This document shows positions 1-7,444 of a DNA stretch of 28,223 bases, one piece after another. Each line of letters starts with the position of its first letter. The first letter of the stretch is position 1. The stretch covers positions 1-28,223 of the forward strand of contig JBOGIF010000110.1 in NCBI GenBank assembly GCA_050742415.1, given 5' to 3'. The notes beneath the pieces were generated by a model. It saw nothing but the letters and a program-made list of their open reading frames with translations. It was not told where the DNA came from and made no database searches. The stretch is from JBOGIF01 sp050742415. Lineage in GTDB: Bacteria; Actinomycetota; Acidimicrobiia; Acidimicrobiales; AC-14. The translations under genes were made by a program, and so were the position numbers.

Positions 1-1
1 G

Positions 2-310
2 CACACCGGCGACCGCGCCGCCACGCGGGCCGCGGCGCCGGCGGCCGCGCCGGCCAAGCGCACCCGGCCAGCGAAGAAGGCACCGGCCACGACAACGGGC
101 ACGAAGAAGGCATCGGCCGCGGGCACCAAGAGGGCACCGGCGAAGAAGGCAGGGCCGAAGGCGGCACCAGCCAGGCCCGTCAAGAAGGCTGCCGCCAGGG
201 CGAAGGCTCCCGCCAAGAAGGCGACAGCCGCCAAGTCGCCCGTGAAGAAGGTGGCTCCGAAGAAGGCCCCTGCGAAGAAGGCAGGAGGGCGCCGCCCGGC
301 GGGTGCCTGA
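2..310 (+). CDS. Lys/Ala/Pro-rich C-terminal tail of a nucleic-acid-binding protein (5' partial)
   Basis: The frame is open from base 2 to the TGA at 308-310 and encodes about 102 residues made almost only of Ala, Lys, Pro, Arg and Gly, with repeated PAKKA-type units (APAKKA, AKKA, VKKVAPKKA). Such histone H1-like tails are known at the C terminus of actinobacterial HU (HupB), topoisomerase I and some other DNA- or RNA-binding proteins. They bind nucleic acid non-specifically through charge. The folded domain lies upstream of the window, so I cannot say which protein this is. The stop is 11 bases from the 3' end of the convergent FAD oxidoreductase gene. The coding call is well supported by the strict Lys/Ala/Pro pattern. 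The identity of the protein is open. Confidence 0.75.
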   Translation, partial: HTGDRAATRAAAPAAAPAKRTRPAKKAPATTTGTKKASAAGTKRAPAKKAGPKAAPARPVKKAAARAKAPAKKATAAKSPVKKVAPKKAPAKKAGGRRPAGA

Positions 311-321
311 GCCACCGAGGA

Positions 322-1662
322 TCAGACGGCGTAGGTCGGGCGGCGGTTGCGAAGCTGTCGACGGATCTCCTGGCGGAGGATGTCGCCGACCTCACTGAGA
401 ACGACCTTGCGGGGATGGCGGCCGGCGGCCAACAGCCGGGCGGTCGCGGTCGCCAGGCGAGGGGCGGTGAGGACCTTCGACGGTGGCACCCGGTGGTTGA
501 ACACGTCGAACATCTGCGCGGCGCCACCCGGCGCGGCGATGCGGGCCTTCACGATCTCCGACAGCACCAGCGGTACGCGCCCAGCGCCACCCATGTCGGC
601 CGCGAACCAGTGCATCTCAGCCTCGTCGCGGTCCCGCTCCCGCCACCACTGCCTCAATGCCCGGTCCCGGTCTGCATCAGGACTGCCCGCCGTCTCCACG
701 ATCACCGCGCTCAGCCGCTCTGCCTGGCGAAGGGCGTCGGAGATCCCCTGGCCCGGGGCCGGGTCCTTGAAATGGCCGGCGTCTCCTACCAGGACCCAAC
801 CGGGTCCAGCCGAGTCGCGAAAGAAGCCTTCGTAGGAGGCCATGGTGGAGAGCCGCCCCACGCGCCGGCCTTCGGCCACGATCTCGGCGACGGGCGCACA
901 GGCGGAGACGGCTGCGTCGAATGAGGCGTCGGCGTCCTTACGGAAGCGGTCCAGCCGAGCGAGCGGCGGATAGACGATCACGAGGTAGAGGCCGCTGTCG
1001 GCCGGGCACGAGATGACGAACTCGTCGTCCCAGCGCTGGGTCAGCAGGGTCGCCGGAGGCTCCCAGCGGGCGCCCTCGTAGTAGCCCCAGTAGGCGAAAC
1101 GCTCGTTGGGCACCACGTTGTACCGCCGCGCCGCCACCAGGCGGGCCATCGTCGAGCTGCGACCGTCGGCGCCGACGACTACCGGTGCCTCGAGAGTGAG
1201 CGCACGTCCCTCGCTCTCGCCCTCGACGCCGGTGACCCGACCGTCGCTCTTGACCAGCCCGGTGACCCGGGTGCCGAGCCGCACGTCGACGCCGGCACCG
1301 GCAGCCCGCTCCAACAAGATGGGGTCGAGCAGAGAGCGGCGAACGCAGAGTTGCGGGCCCGGGTCACCAGCCCTCGTGGGCCATGGGACCGTCACCGAGA
1401 TGTCGCCGAGGCGCATGCGGGCCTGGCTGATCCACGGGGCTCCTGTGCCCTCCAGGCGGTCCAGAACGCCGAGGCGGCCCAGACATGCGACGCCTTCGGC
1501 CTGGAAGACGTGGGTGGACGCCGTTTCGGTGGCGACGGAGGCGACCCGGTCGACCAGGACCACCGAGAGCCCGGCACCCGCCAGGTGGGTGGCGAGCGGG
1601 GATCCGGCGCAGCGGGCGCCTACGACGACGACGTCGTAACGACCCGCCGCCGTCGCCGGCAC
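322..1662 (-). CDS. FAD-dependent oxidoreductase, geranylgeranyl-reductase/aromatic-monooxygenase-like
   Basis: A 446-residue flavoprotein. An N-terminal Rossmann motif (VVVVGARCAGSPLATHLA, about residues 11-28) binds the ADP part of FAD and is followed by the acidic strand end VVLVDR. A second motif, VGADGRSS (163-170), and the late GDAGH...PGQGISDA block (293-310) are the other two FAD-contacting signatures of the PHBH/geranylgeranyl-reductase superfamily. Substrate cannot be read from sequence; hydroxylation or double-bond reduction of a lipid or aromatic compound is typical. It starts with GTG directly abutting the stop of the upstream acyl-ACP desaturase gene, so the two are almost certainly co-transcribed. 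A role in modifying lipids or in supplying electrons to the desaturase is possible but is inference. Confidence 0.85.
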   Translation of the reverse strand: MPATAAGRYDVVVVGARCAGSPLATHLAGAGLSVVLVDRVASVATETASTHVFQAEGVACLGRLGVLDRLEGTGAPWISQARMRLGDISVTVPWPTRAGDPGPQLCVRRSLLDPILLERAAGAGVDVRLGTRVTGLVKSDGRVTGVEGESEGRALTLEAPVVVGADGRSSTMARLVAARRYNVVPNERFAYWGYYEGARWEPPATLLTQRWDDEFVISCPADSGLYLVIVYPPLARLDRFRKDADASFDAAVSACAPVAEIVAEGRRVGRLSTMASYEGFFRDSAGPGWVLVGDAGHFKDPAPGQGISDALRQAERLSAVIVETAGSPDADRDRALRQWWRERDRDEAEMHWFAADMGGAGRVPLVLSEIVKARIAAPGGAAQMFDVFNHRVPPSKVLTAPRLATATARLLAAGRHPRKVVLSEVGDILRQEIRRQLRNRRPTYAV

Positions 1663-2574
1663 CTACGCGCCAACGCCGGCGGTTGCCTCCTCGCGACGTT
1701 CGGCCAACCGCAGGCCAACCTGGCGAATACGTGCGATCCGCCTCACCAGCCGTGCCCGGGACTCCTCTGCCTCGGGGCTGAGGCCCTCCAGCGACTCCAG
1801 CCGCCACTGCCGGAGGATCACGGGGACGAGGATCTGGTCGTGGTGGATCGCCAGGTCGTAGATACCGGCGTTGGCGATGGCCCGGGCGTGCGAACGGAAA
1901 CCCTCGATGCCGGCGCCCGGCATCTCGAAATCGCGCACTTGGCGCTCCATGGCCAGCACCATCGCAGATGGATCGACGGACAGGGCGGCGGTGGCCACGT
2001 CGCGGTAGAAGAGGTAGTGGAGGTTCTCGTCGGCGGCGACGCGGGCCATGACCTCGTATCCGGCCGGGTCGTCGAGCAGCTTACCGGTGTTGCGGTGCGA
2101 GATTCGCGTGGCCAGCTCCTGGAGCGCTACATAGACGAAGCCCTCGGCCGGGCCGTCGATCGGCTGGTGGAACCCATAGCTCATCTGCTGCATCCGACCC
2201 CGCTCTAGGGCCACCGGGTCGACGGCGCGAGTGACGGTGAGGTAGTCGCGGATGACTATCGAGTGGCGGCCTTCTTCGGCTGTCCACCTACGGGCCCAAG
2301 CCCCCCACGGGTGGTCCACGCCGAACAGCTGCTGGATGGCGCAGGTGTAGTAGGGCAGGTTGTCCTCGGTCAGGAGGTTCACCACCAAGGCCCGCCGCAC
2401 AGGGTCGGGCATCGGGTGGTCCTCAGGCTGCCACGGGGTGCGAGGATCGGTCCGGGCCCCCTCGGACCAGGGAACCAGCTCGTGCGGGAACCATTCCTTG
2501 CTGGTCGTCAGGTGACGTTCCAACAGCCGCTCCGCCTCGGGCGCCAGCTCCTCGAGAAACCCTGTAACCGTCAC
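1663..2574 (-). CDS. Acyl-ACP desaturase (soluble di-iron fatty-acid desaturase)
   Basis: About 303 residues, the usual size for bacterial members of the stearoyl-ACP desaturase family (DesA1/DesA2-like). These soluble ferritin-like enzymes introduce a cis double bond into acyl-ACP using O2 and reduced ferredoxin. The di-iron ligands are visible: a Glu in LLTEDNLP (about residue 70), the first ExxH in EEGRH (about 101-104), a Glu in VALQELATR (about 153) and the second ExxH in DENLH (about 183-186). I prefer the GTG at 2572-2574 because a -10-like TAGCCT lies 8 nt upstream, fitting a leaderless message. A TTG at 2578-2580 is the alternative and adds two residues. It is first in a two-gene unit with the FAD oxidoreductase. 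A perfect palindrome at 2586-2603 covers the presumed promoter, so repression by a TetR-type regulator is likely. Confidence 0.9.
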   Translation of the reverse strand: MTVTGFLEELAPEAERLLERHLTTSKEWFPHELVPWSEGARTDPRTPWQPEDHPMPDPVRRALVVNLLTEDNLPYYTCAIQQLFGVDHPWGAWARRWTAEEGRHSIVIRDYLTVTRAVDPVALERGRMQQMSYGFHQPIDGPAEGFVYVALQELATRISHRNTGKLLDDPAGYEVMARVAADENLHYLFYRDVATAALSVDPSAMVLAMERQVRDFEMPGAGIEGFRSHARAIANAGIYDLAIHHDQILVPVILRQWRLESLEGLSPEAEESRARLVRRIARIRQVGLRLAERREEATAGVGA

Positions 2575-2585
2575 TCGCAAAGAGG

Positions 2586-2603
2586 CTACCTACCCGTAGG
2601 TAG
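2586..2603. promoter_or_regulatory. Operator-like perfect palindrome upstream of the desaturase gene
   Basis: CTACCTAC-CC-GTAGGTAG is a perfect 8-bp inverted repeat with a 2-bp centre. It sits 12 bases upstream of the desaturase GTG and overlaps the -10-like hexamer TAGCCT (minus strand, 2583-2588). Size, symmetry and position are typical of TetR-family operators in actinobacterial lipid genes. The regulator is not encoded in the window. It lies between divergent genes, so it could also affect the small plus-strand gene. Confidence 0.55.
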
Positions 2604-2665
2604 ACGTACCACTCGCCTCCTCCCGCCTCGTGTAGGTCGCGTCGACAGCGGGAAAGGTGGACGGT

Positions 2666-2911
2666 ATGACCGATCCGAGGGTTGAAGACCACCTGGTCGG
2701 AGTAGAGCTCCAACTAGTGGAGCTGGTGGAGTGCAAGGAACGGGCGGTGGCCCAGGGCCGCGAGGACGACGCCTCGGTCCTCAACGGTGAGATCGAGGAG
2801 CTGCAGGCTGAGCTGGGTGACGTCACCGAAGACCTCGAGAGCCCCGTCGCGCCCGCTACCGTTGCCGCCCCGTCCGCCCAGGCTCTTCCCGGATCTCCCG
2901 CACGGGCCTGA
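2666..2911 (+). CDS. Small acidic coiled-coil protein of unknown function
   Basis: An 81-residue protein. I chose the ATG at 2666 because GGAAAGG lies about 9 nt upstream; an in-frame GTG at 2657 is the alternative. Residues about 5-55 are rich in Glu, Leu, Val and Asp with heptad-like spacing (ELQLVELVECKERAV, then EIEELQAELGDVTEDLE), which suggests one helical hairpin or a coiled coil. The last 20 residues are Ala/Pro-rich and probably unstructured. There is one Cys. I do not recognise a family. It stands alone, divergent from the desaturase and convergent with the metallopeptidase-like gene, 16 bases from the latter's stop. The Shine-Dalgarno and clean open frame support it as real; no function can be given. 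Confidence 0.6.
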   Translation: MTDPRVEDHLVGVELQLVELVECKERAVAQGREDDASVLNGEIEELQAELGDVTEDLESPVAPATVAAPSAQALPGSPARA

Positions 2912-2927
2912 CCCCCGGAGGAAGCCC

Positions 2928-4358
2928 TTAGGCGGGCGCCCCGGCCGGGAAGAGGACCGCCTCGAGACGGCCGGCGGTAACGGCGTCTCGCGCCAGGACG
3001 AGGTCGACGCGGTTGCCGCTGCGAAGTACGCGGCCCGATCCGGAGGGACCGGCGAAGCGCCCGTCGGGACCCGGTCGGCGCCCGGAGCCCGACCAGCCCG
3101 AGGACCACCGGGCGAGGGCGTCGGCCAGCTCGGTGGCCTCGGCCGGGGACTCCGCCTGCCAGCGGTCGGCCATCGCCGGCACCGTCCCGCACCGCATGAG
3201 CTCGAAGGCGTCTCCGTCCCAGCCGGCGGCGGCCCGCTCCGAGTCCGCGCTGGCCAGTCGCTCGCGCAGCACCTGGCGCATGTCGAACTCGCCGAGAGCT
3301 CCCGTCTCCAGGCGGGAGCATCCGATGGCGGCGGACAGATCGGGGAGAGTCACCGCAGCGGTGGCGTCGCCGGCCGCGTATCTCTGCGGATGGAGGATCT
3401 GCTCTGTAGAGGTCGGCGCCGCACGGTAGGCGGCGTCTACGGCACCGAAGCCACCGCGGCGGTAGAGGCTCTCGACGAAGGTCAGACCCTCCGTGTAGGG
3501 GAAGAGGAGCGACTGAACCAGGTAGCTCGGCACCCGGGCATACGGCGAAGGTCCCTCGGCGTCGGAGGAATCGGCCTCGCCCCGGTCGGCGTCGTTCAGA
3601 TAGCGGTCGATGTACAGCGAACGCACCAGCTCGGCATCACCCTCGATCAGGGCGATACCCCCGGCCACCTCCTCGGTACGGCCGTCCTGGTCGAGTTGGT
3701 CGAGCCGAGGCCCGAAGTCGAAGTGCTGGTCGGTGAGCGCGTGGGTTAGCTCGTGCGCGAGCGTCCCCTTCGTCGCCGGTGACAGCCCTGGCCCGGTGTC
3801 GTCCTTGACGAAGAGCTCCTTGGTCTCGTCGTCGTAGAAGCCGAGCACGCCCCCGGCGAACAGGTCCTCGAGCGTCTTGCGGTAGTCGAGGGCGGGGGGC
3901 ACCAGGCCCAGGAGCTTCAAAGCCGCTTCCTCGCCGACGATCTGGTCCTGCTTCTCGGCGAAGTCCTTGACAGTGAACTCCCGGACGCGCCGGGCCAGCT
4001 CCTCAGCGGAGACGAGCTGGACGTCGAGCGGTGCCTTCCAGGGAAGTCCCCGTATCGCCGACACACGTTGCTCCACCTCGGCAATGGCCGCCCTCTCCGG
4101 AGTCACTGCCGGGAGCTTCGGGACGGTCGTGGTCGCGCCGGCGGCCGGAGAGCTAGGGCGCCGACTCGCCTTCGGGCCGTTGCCCGACGTGTACCTGAAG
4201 GCTGCAAAGACCCCCGCCGACAGCACCAGCACGACAAAGACGGCCACCAGCACGACTCCTGCCGGCCGGCGGGTAAAAGGTGTCGACGGGGAGGGGTCCA
4301 AGGGGTTCGTCGGTGGAGACGGCGTGCACAACCGTAACGCCGCCCCACGGGCTCCCAT
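2928..4358 (-). CDS. Membrane-anchored putative zinc metallopeptidase (HExxH)
   Basis: A 476-residue protein with a short Pro-rich cytoplasmic N terminus, one transmembrane helix (about residues 33-54, GVVLVAVFVVLVLSAG...) and a long extracytoplasmic domain. Within it, TLAHELTHALTDQHFD carries an HExxH zinc motif (H202, E203, H206). About 33 residues on, ALIEGDAELV offers a Glu (E239) in the position of the third, gluzincin-type zinc ligand. The block FYDDETKELFV before the motif is typical of the same actinobacterial group of uncharacterised HExxH proteins. Substrate is unknown. The ATG at 4356-4358 has no Shine-Dalgarno. The gene is divergent from the Fur-family gene with about 50 bases between them, and it stands as a single-gene unit. 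Confidence 0.7.
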   Translation of the reverse strand: MGARGAALRLCTPSPPTNPLDPSPSTPFTRRPAGVVLVAVFVVLVLSAGVFAAFRYTSGNGPKASRRPSSPAAGATTTVPKLPAVTPERAAIAEVEQRVSAIRGLPWKAPLDVQLVSAEELARRVREFTVKDFAEKQDQIVGEEAALKLLGLVPPALDYRKTLEDLFAGGVLGFYDDETKELFVKDDTGPGLSPATKGTLAHELTHALTDQHFDFGPRLDQLDQDGRTEEVAGGIALIEGDAELVRSLYIDRYLNDADRGEADSSDAEGPSPYARVPSYLVQSLLFPYTEGLTFVESLYRRGGFGAVDAAYRAAPTSTEQILHPQRYAAGDATAAVTLPDLSAAIGCSRLETGALGEFDMRQVLRERLASADSERAAAGWDGDAFELMRCGTVPAMADRWQAESPAEATELADALARWSSGWSGSGRRPGPDGRFAGPSGSGRVLRSGNRVDLVLARDAVTAGRLEAVLFPAGAPA

Positions 4359-4409
4359 CCGGCACGGCTTCTAGTGTGGGCCGTGTCCTCGCCGCCGGAA
4401 AGCCAGAGG

Positions 4410-4838
4410 ATGGAGCGCATCCTCGCCCTCCTGCGGGCCCAGGGCGGGCGGCTCACGGCCACCCGTCGGGCAATCGTCACCGCCATCGTCGGGACCCGGA
4501 GCCACGTGACGGCCGACGAGCTGGCGGAGGCGGTGCGGGTCGACCACCCCGATCTGCACCTGACCACTGTGTACCGGTGCCTCGACACGTTGGAGCGTCT
4601 CGGCGTGGTCGACCACGTCCATCTTGGTCACGGCCGGGCCGTCTACCACCTGGCCGACGAGGTCCACCAGCACCTGGTCTGCGAGGTCTGCGAGGCGGTG
4701 GTGGAGGTTCCGAGCGCGGTCTTCGAGGAGCTGGCCGGCCAGCTGCGGGCTGCCTACGGCTTCGCCATCCGGCCTCACCACTTCGCCGTAGTGGGCCGTT
4801 GCGCCGCCTGCGGCGAGCCGGAGGCCTCGATCTCGTAG
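4410..4838 (+). CDS. Fur-family metal-responsive transcriptional repressor
   Basis: A 142-residue regulator from the ATG at 4410, which has GGAAAG 7 nt upstream. An in-frame GTG at 4374 would add 12 residues. The N-terminal winged helix is clear (RLTATRRAIVTAIVG..., then TADELAEAV and LTTVYRCLDTLERLGVVDHV, the Fur recognition helix). The C-terminal dimerisation half has the metal-site residues expected for the family: HVHLGHGRAVYHL, HQHLVCEVCEAV (CxxC) and GRCAACGEP (second CxxC, structural zinc). Sequence alone does not separate Fur, Zur and peroxide-sensing PerR types; the two CxxC pairs fit Fur and Zur especially well. The next gene starts 9 bases after its stop and is probably co-transcribed. 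I saw no obvious Fur box in the short upstream region. Confidence 0.88.
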   Translation: MERILALLRAQGGRLTATRRAIVTAIVGTRSHVTADELAEAVRVDHPDLHLTTVYRCLDTLERLGVVDHVHLGHGRAVYHLADEVHQHLVCEVCEAVVEVPSAVFEELAGQLRAAYGFAIRPHHFAVVGRCAACGEPEASIS

Positions 4839-4847
4839 GCTCTGGGC

Positions 4848-5207
4848 GTGGACAACGCCTCCGACCCCACCGTGTCAGCCGTGGTCACGCTCAAAGAGCG
4901 TGAAGGGGGGCCCCCGCCGATGGACGAGGTAACCCAGGTGAAAGGCAAGTTCAGTGGCACCGGGTTCGAGGTACACGCGCCCTTCCACATGAGCTTCTCC
5001 ATCGCCGGCAAGCGGTCGGTGTTCGAGCGGGTCTTCGGCACCGACCTCGAGATCGACGAGGAGAGCTTGGCGGCGGTGGTCACCACCAAGGACGGCAGCC
5101 TCGAGCTCCCCCTCGATCAGCTCCCCGAGGAGGTGCGGACCGCCGTTGCGTCGGTCGCGTTCATGCCGCCCCCCAGCTTCGCCAACACCTCCCTGTCTCC
5201 GAGGTAG
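4848..5207 (+). CDS. Small protein resembling a peptidase propeptide (hypothetical)
   Basis: A 119-residue protein from GTG, starting 9 bases after the Fur-family stop, so probably in the same transcript. It has no signal peptide, membrane segment or Cys. Residues about 45-110 read SIAGKRSVFERVFGTDLEI... followed by ELPLDQLPEEVRTAVASV. The pattern of a small domain with an F-E-x-x-F-G-T-x-L core, then LP-x-x-(L/V)-x-x-x-V-x-x-V, resembles the activation propeptide of S53/S8 peptidases (pro-kumamolisin fold). No peptidase domain follows. This similarity is from memory of the pattern and is tentative. The last 91 bases overlap the 3' end of the convergent serS gene. It may be a stand-alone propeptide-like inhibitor or an unrelated small protein. 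Confidence 0.5.
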   Translation: MDNASDPTVSAVVTLKEREGGPPPMDEVTQVKGKFSGTGFEVHAPFHMSFSIAGKRSVFERVFGTDLEIDEESLAAVVTTKDGSLELPLDQLPEEVRTAVASVAFMPPPSFANTSLSPR

Positions 5208-6472
5208 GGCCGCAGCGCCTCGGGCACGCCCACCGTGCCGTCGGGCCGGTGGCATGTCTCGACCAGGGCCGCCCAAACCCGAGGCACGGCCAGAGCGGAG
5301 CCGTTGAGCGTGTGCACGACCGGGTTGCCGGTGGCCGTTCCTCTCCCCGACGCAGTGGGCCGGTAGCGGATGTTCGCCCGCCGCGCCTGGTAGTCGCCGA
5401 ACCACGACACCGACGACGCCTCCAGCCAGCGATCGGTGCCGGGCGCGTAGACCTCAAGATCGAACGTGCGCGCCGAGGATGGGCTGAGGTCGCCAGCGCA
5501 CAGGTCGACGACCCGGTAGGCCAGGCCGAGGGCGCTCAGTGCGGCCTCGGCCCGCGCCAGCAGGTCGGCGTGGACGTCTTGGGCCTGGGCGGGCGTGGCG
5601 TAGGCGAGGATCTCGACCTTGTCGAACTCGTGGACGCGCAGGACTCCTCTGGTATCGCGGCCGGCGGCACCCGCCTCGCGGCGAAAGCAGCTGGAGTGGG
5701 CCATCAGGCGCATCGGTAAGTCACGCTCGTCGAGGACCTCGTCGCGGGCCAGGGAGGTGAGTGGGACCTCGGCCGTCGGGATCGCCCACAAGCCGTCGCG
5801 CTCGATGGCGTAGGCCTCGTCGGCGAACTTGGGCAGATGGCCGGTGGACACCATCGTCTCGGTCCGCACCAGCGTGGGGGGCCGTACCTCCTCGAAGGCG
5901 TCCCGGTTGAGGTCGAGCGCCAACTGGCAGAGAGCCCGGGCGAGGGTGGCACCGTCGCCGCGGAACATCGGGAACATCGAGCCGGAGAGCTTGGCGCCAC
6001 GCGCCAGGTCGAGGATCCCCAATCGCTCTCCGATCTCCCAGTGGGGGATCCGCTGGTGGGACTCGTAGCTTGCCGGCTCGAACCCCTCGACCCGGACCAC
6101 TGCGTTCCCCTCCGCGTCCATGCCGTCTGGACAGTCGTTGGCTGGCACGTTCGGGATCGCCAGCAGTACCTCGGCCAGCTCGGCCGCCGCCGCGTCAGCC
6201 TCGGCGCTGACCGCTCTCTCCTCGTCGCCGAGGGCACGGCTCTCGGCGGCCTTGGCTGCGGCGGTGGCGTCGTCGCCGTCCCGACGCGCTTCACCTACCG
6301 CCTTGGACAACGTCTTCACCCGCGCCCGCAGCTGCTCACCGCGAGCCTTCAGGACCCGTTCGCGGTCCTCGGCGGCCGCCGCGCGGTCGAGCTCGGCGAG
6401 GTCGAAGCCTCGGCGAGACAGCCCGGCCCGGACCGCGTCGAGGTCCGTGCGCAGGCGCCGGGGGTCGATCAT
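5117..6472 (-). CDS. serS: Seryl-tRNA synthetase
   Basis: A 451-residue class II aminoacyl-tRNA synthetase that charges tRNA-Ser (and tRNA-Sec where present) with serine in the cytoplasm. The N-terminal antiparallel coiled-coil arm that grips the tRNA long arm is seen at about residues 25-105 (Ala/Glu/Arg-rich). The catalytic core has TAEVPLTSL (about 233), motif 2 (FRREAGAAGRDTRGVLRVHEF, about 263-283) and motif 3 (LNGSALAVPRVWAALVE), with EASSVSWFGDYQARR between them. The C terminus runs about 20 residues past the usual end (LRPYLGDREVL), and this tail overlaps the convergent small gene by 91 bases. The ATG at 6470-6472 has no Shine-Dalgarno, but TACCGT lies 6 nt upstream, which suggests a leaderless mRNA. 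Confidence 0.97.
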   Translation of the reverse strand: MIDPRRLRTDLDAVRAGLSRRGFDLAELDRAAAAEDRERVLKARGEQLRARVKTLSKAVGEARRDGDDATAAAKAAESRALGDEERAVSAEADAAAAELAEVLLAIPNVPANDCPDGMDAEGNAVVRVEGFEPASYESHQRIPHWEIGERLGILDLARGAKLSGSMFPMFRGDGATLARALCQLALDLNRDAFEEVRPPTLVRTETMVSTGHLPKFADEAYAIERDGLWAIPTAEVPLTSLARDEVLDERDLPMRLMAHSSCFRREAGAAGRDTRGVLRVHEFDKVEILAYATPAQAQDVHADLLARAEAALSALGLAYRVVDLCAGDLSPSSARTFDLEVYAPGTDRWLEASSVSWFGDYQARRANIRYRPTASGRGTATGNPVVHTLNGSALAVPRVWAALVETCHRPDGTVGVPEALRPYLGDREVLAKLGGGMNATDATAVRTSSGS

Positions 6473-6478
6473 TGACGG

Positions 6479-6488
6479 ACGGTAGCGT
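6479..6488. promoter_or_regulatory. Overlapping divergent -10 elements for serS and the ABC transporter
   Basis: Only 24 bases separate the serS ATG (minus strand) from the ABC ATPase ATG (plus strand). Within them, 6484-6479 read on the minus strand gives TACCGT, 6 nt before serS. Bases 6483-6488 on the plus strand give TAGCGT, 8 nt before the ABC gene. Both are at the spacing expected for leaderless transcripts, and neither gene has a Shine-Dalgarno. The two hexamers share two base pairs, so the two promoters could not be occupied at once. I could not pick convincing -35 boxes, which would lie in coding sequence. Confidence 0.4.
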
Positions 6489-6496
6489 GCCGGCCG

Positions 6497-7444
6497 ATGC
6501 CAGCGGTCGAAGTTACGGAGCTGGTGGTCCGCTATCCGGGCGGCAAGACAGCCGTCGACGGCGTTTCACTGTCGGCCGACGCCGGCGAGGTCGTCGTGGT
6601 CCTGGGGCCCAACGGCGCCGGCAAGACCAGCACGGTCGAGACGCTCGAGGGCTACCGATCCCCCACCGCGGGGCGGGTACGGGTGCTGGGCCTCGACCCG
6701 GTCGCCCAGCACGGCCGGCTCATGCCCCGTATCGGCGTGATGCTCCAGAAGGGCGGCGTGTACCCCGGCATACGGGCTGTCGAGGCCGTCCACCTGTTCG
6801 CGTCCTACTACGAGGAGCCTGCCGATCCGGACGAGCTCCTCGACCGTGTCGGCCTGACGGGTGCAGCTTCGACGATGTGGAGGCGGCTTTCCGGCGGGGA
6901 GCAGCAACGCCTGTCCCTGGCGCTTGCGCTGATGGGGCGGCCCGAGGTGGTCTTCCTCGACGAGCCCACCGCGGGTATCGACGTGGCTGGTCGGCAACTG
7001 GTGAGGGCGATCGTGTCCGAGCTCCGCAGCTCCGGGACTTGCGTGCTGGTCACCACCCACGAGCTGGACGAGGCGGAGCGGATCGCCGACCGCGTGGTGA
7101 TCATCGACCACGGCCGCGTGCGGGCCGCCGGCTCGCTGGCTGATCTCGCCGGCGCGTCCGGCGGCTCCAGGTCCGTGACCTTCGACGCACCTGCGGGGTT
7201 CGACACGACGGCATTGGCCTCTCGCCTCGGCACGCCGGTCGAGGAGCGGCCGCCCGGCAGCTACCGGGCCATCGGGCCGACCTCGACGGAGGCGGTCGCA
7301 ACCGTGGCCGCATGGCTGGCCGAGAACGGTCTGGCCGTGTCGAACCTCCGGGCCGGCGGGGCGGGGCTCGAGGAGGTGTTCCTTCACCTCACGGCTTCCC
7401 AGGATCGGGCCGACGACGAGGCGGACACGGCCGCCGAGCGATGA
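6497..7444 (+). CDS. ABC transporter ATP-binding protein (CcmA/DrrA-type exporter)
   Basis: A 315-residue ATPase. Walker A is GPNGAGKTS (K43), the Q-loop is in GVMLQKGG (Q84), the signature is LSGGEQQR (131-138), Walker B is VVFLDEPTAG (catalytic E156), and the H-loop is TTHELDE (H188). After about residue 225 comes an extension of about 90 residues, ending in GAGLEEVFLHLTASQ, the C-terminal segment common to drug- and lipid-exporter ATPases of the DrrA/NatA group. It overlaps the permease gene by ATGA (7441-7444), so the two form one transporter working as two ATPases plus two permeases. The substrate is not readable. In mycobacteria a similar pair lies near the heme A synthesis genes, so a link to the cox cluster is possible, but no ctaA is seen here. 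Confidence 0.93.
   Translation: MPAVEVTELVVRYPGGKTAVDGVSLSADAGEVVVVLGPNGAGKTSTVETLEGYRSPTAGRVRVLGLDPVAQHGRLMPRIGVMLQKGGVYPGIRAVEAVHLFASYYEEPADPDELLDRVGLTGAASTMWRRLSGGEQQRLSLALALMGRPEVVFLDEPTAGIDVAGRQLVRAIVSELRSSGTCVLVTTHELDEAERIADRVVIIDHGRVRAAGSLADLAGASGGSRSVTFDAPAGFDTTALASRLGTPVEERPPGSYRAIGPTSTEAVATVAAWLAENGLAVSNLRAGGAGLEEVFLHLTASQDRADDEADTAAER

Noticed and set aside
1..310. Short tandem repeats (aagaaggc units) as a CRISPR or DNA repeat
   Set aside because: They follow codon phase and encode AKKA/PAKKA units; spacing is irregular and there are no unique spacers.
7312..7440. N-terminal extension of the ABC permease
   Set aside because: The extension lies wholly inside the ATPase gene, is Gly/Arg-rich, and the ATG at 7441 gives the usual ATGA overlap and a normal permease start.
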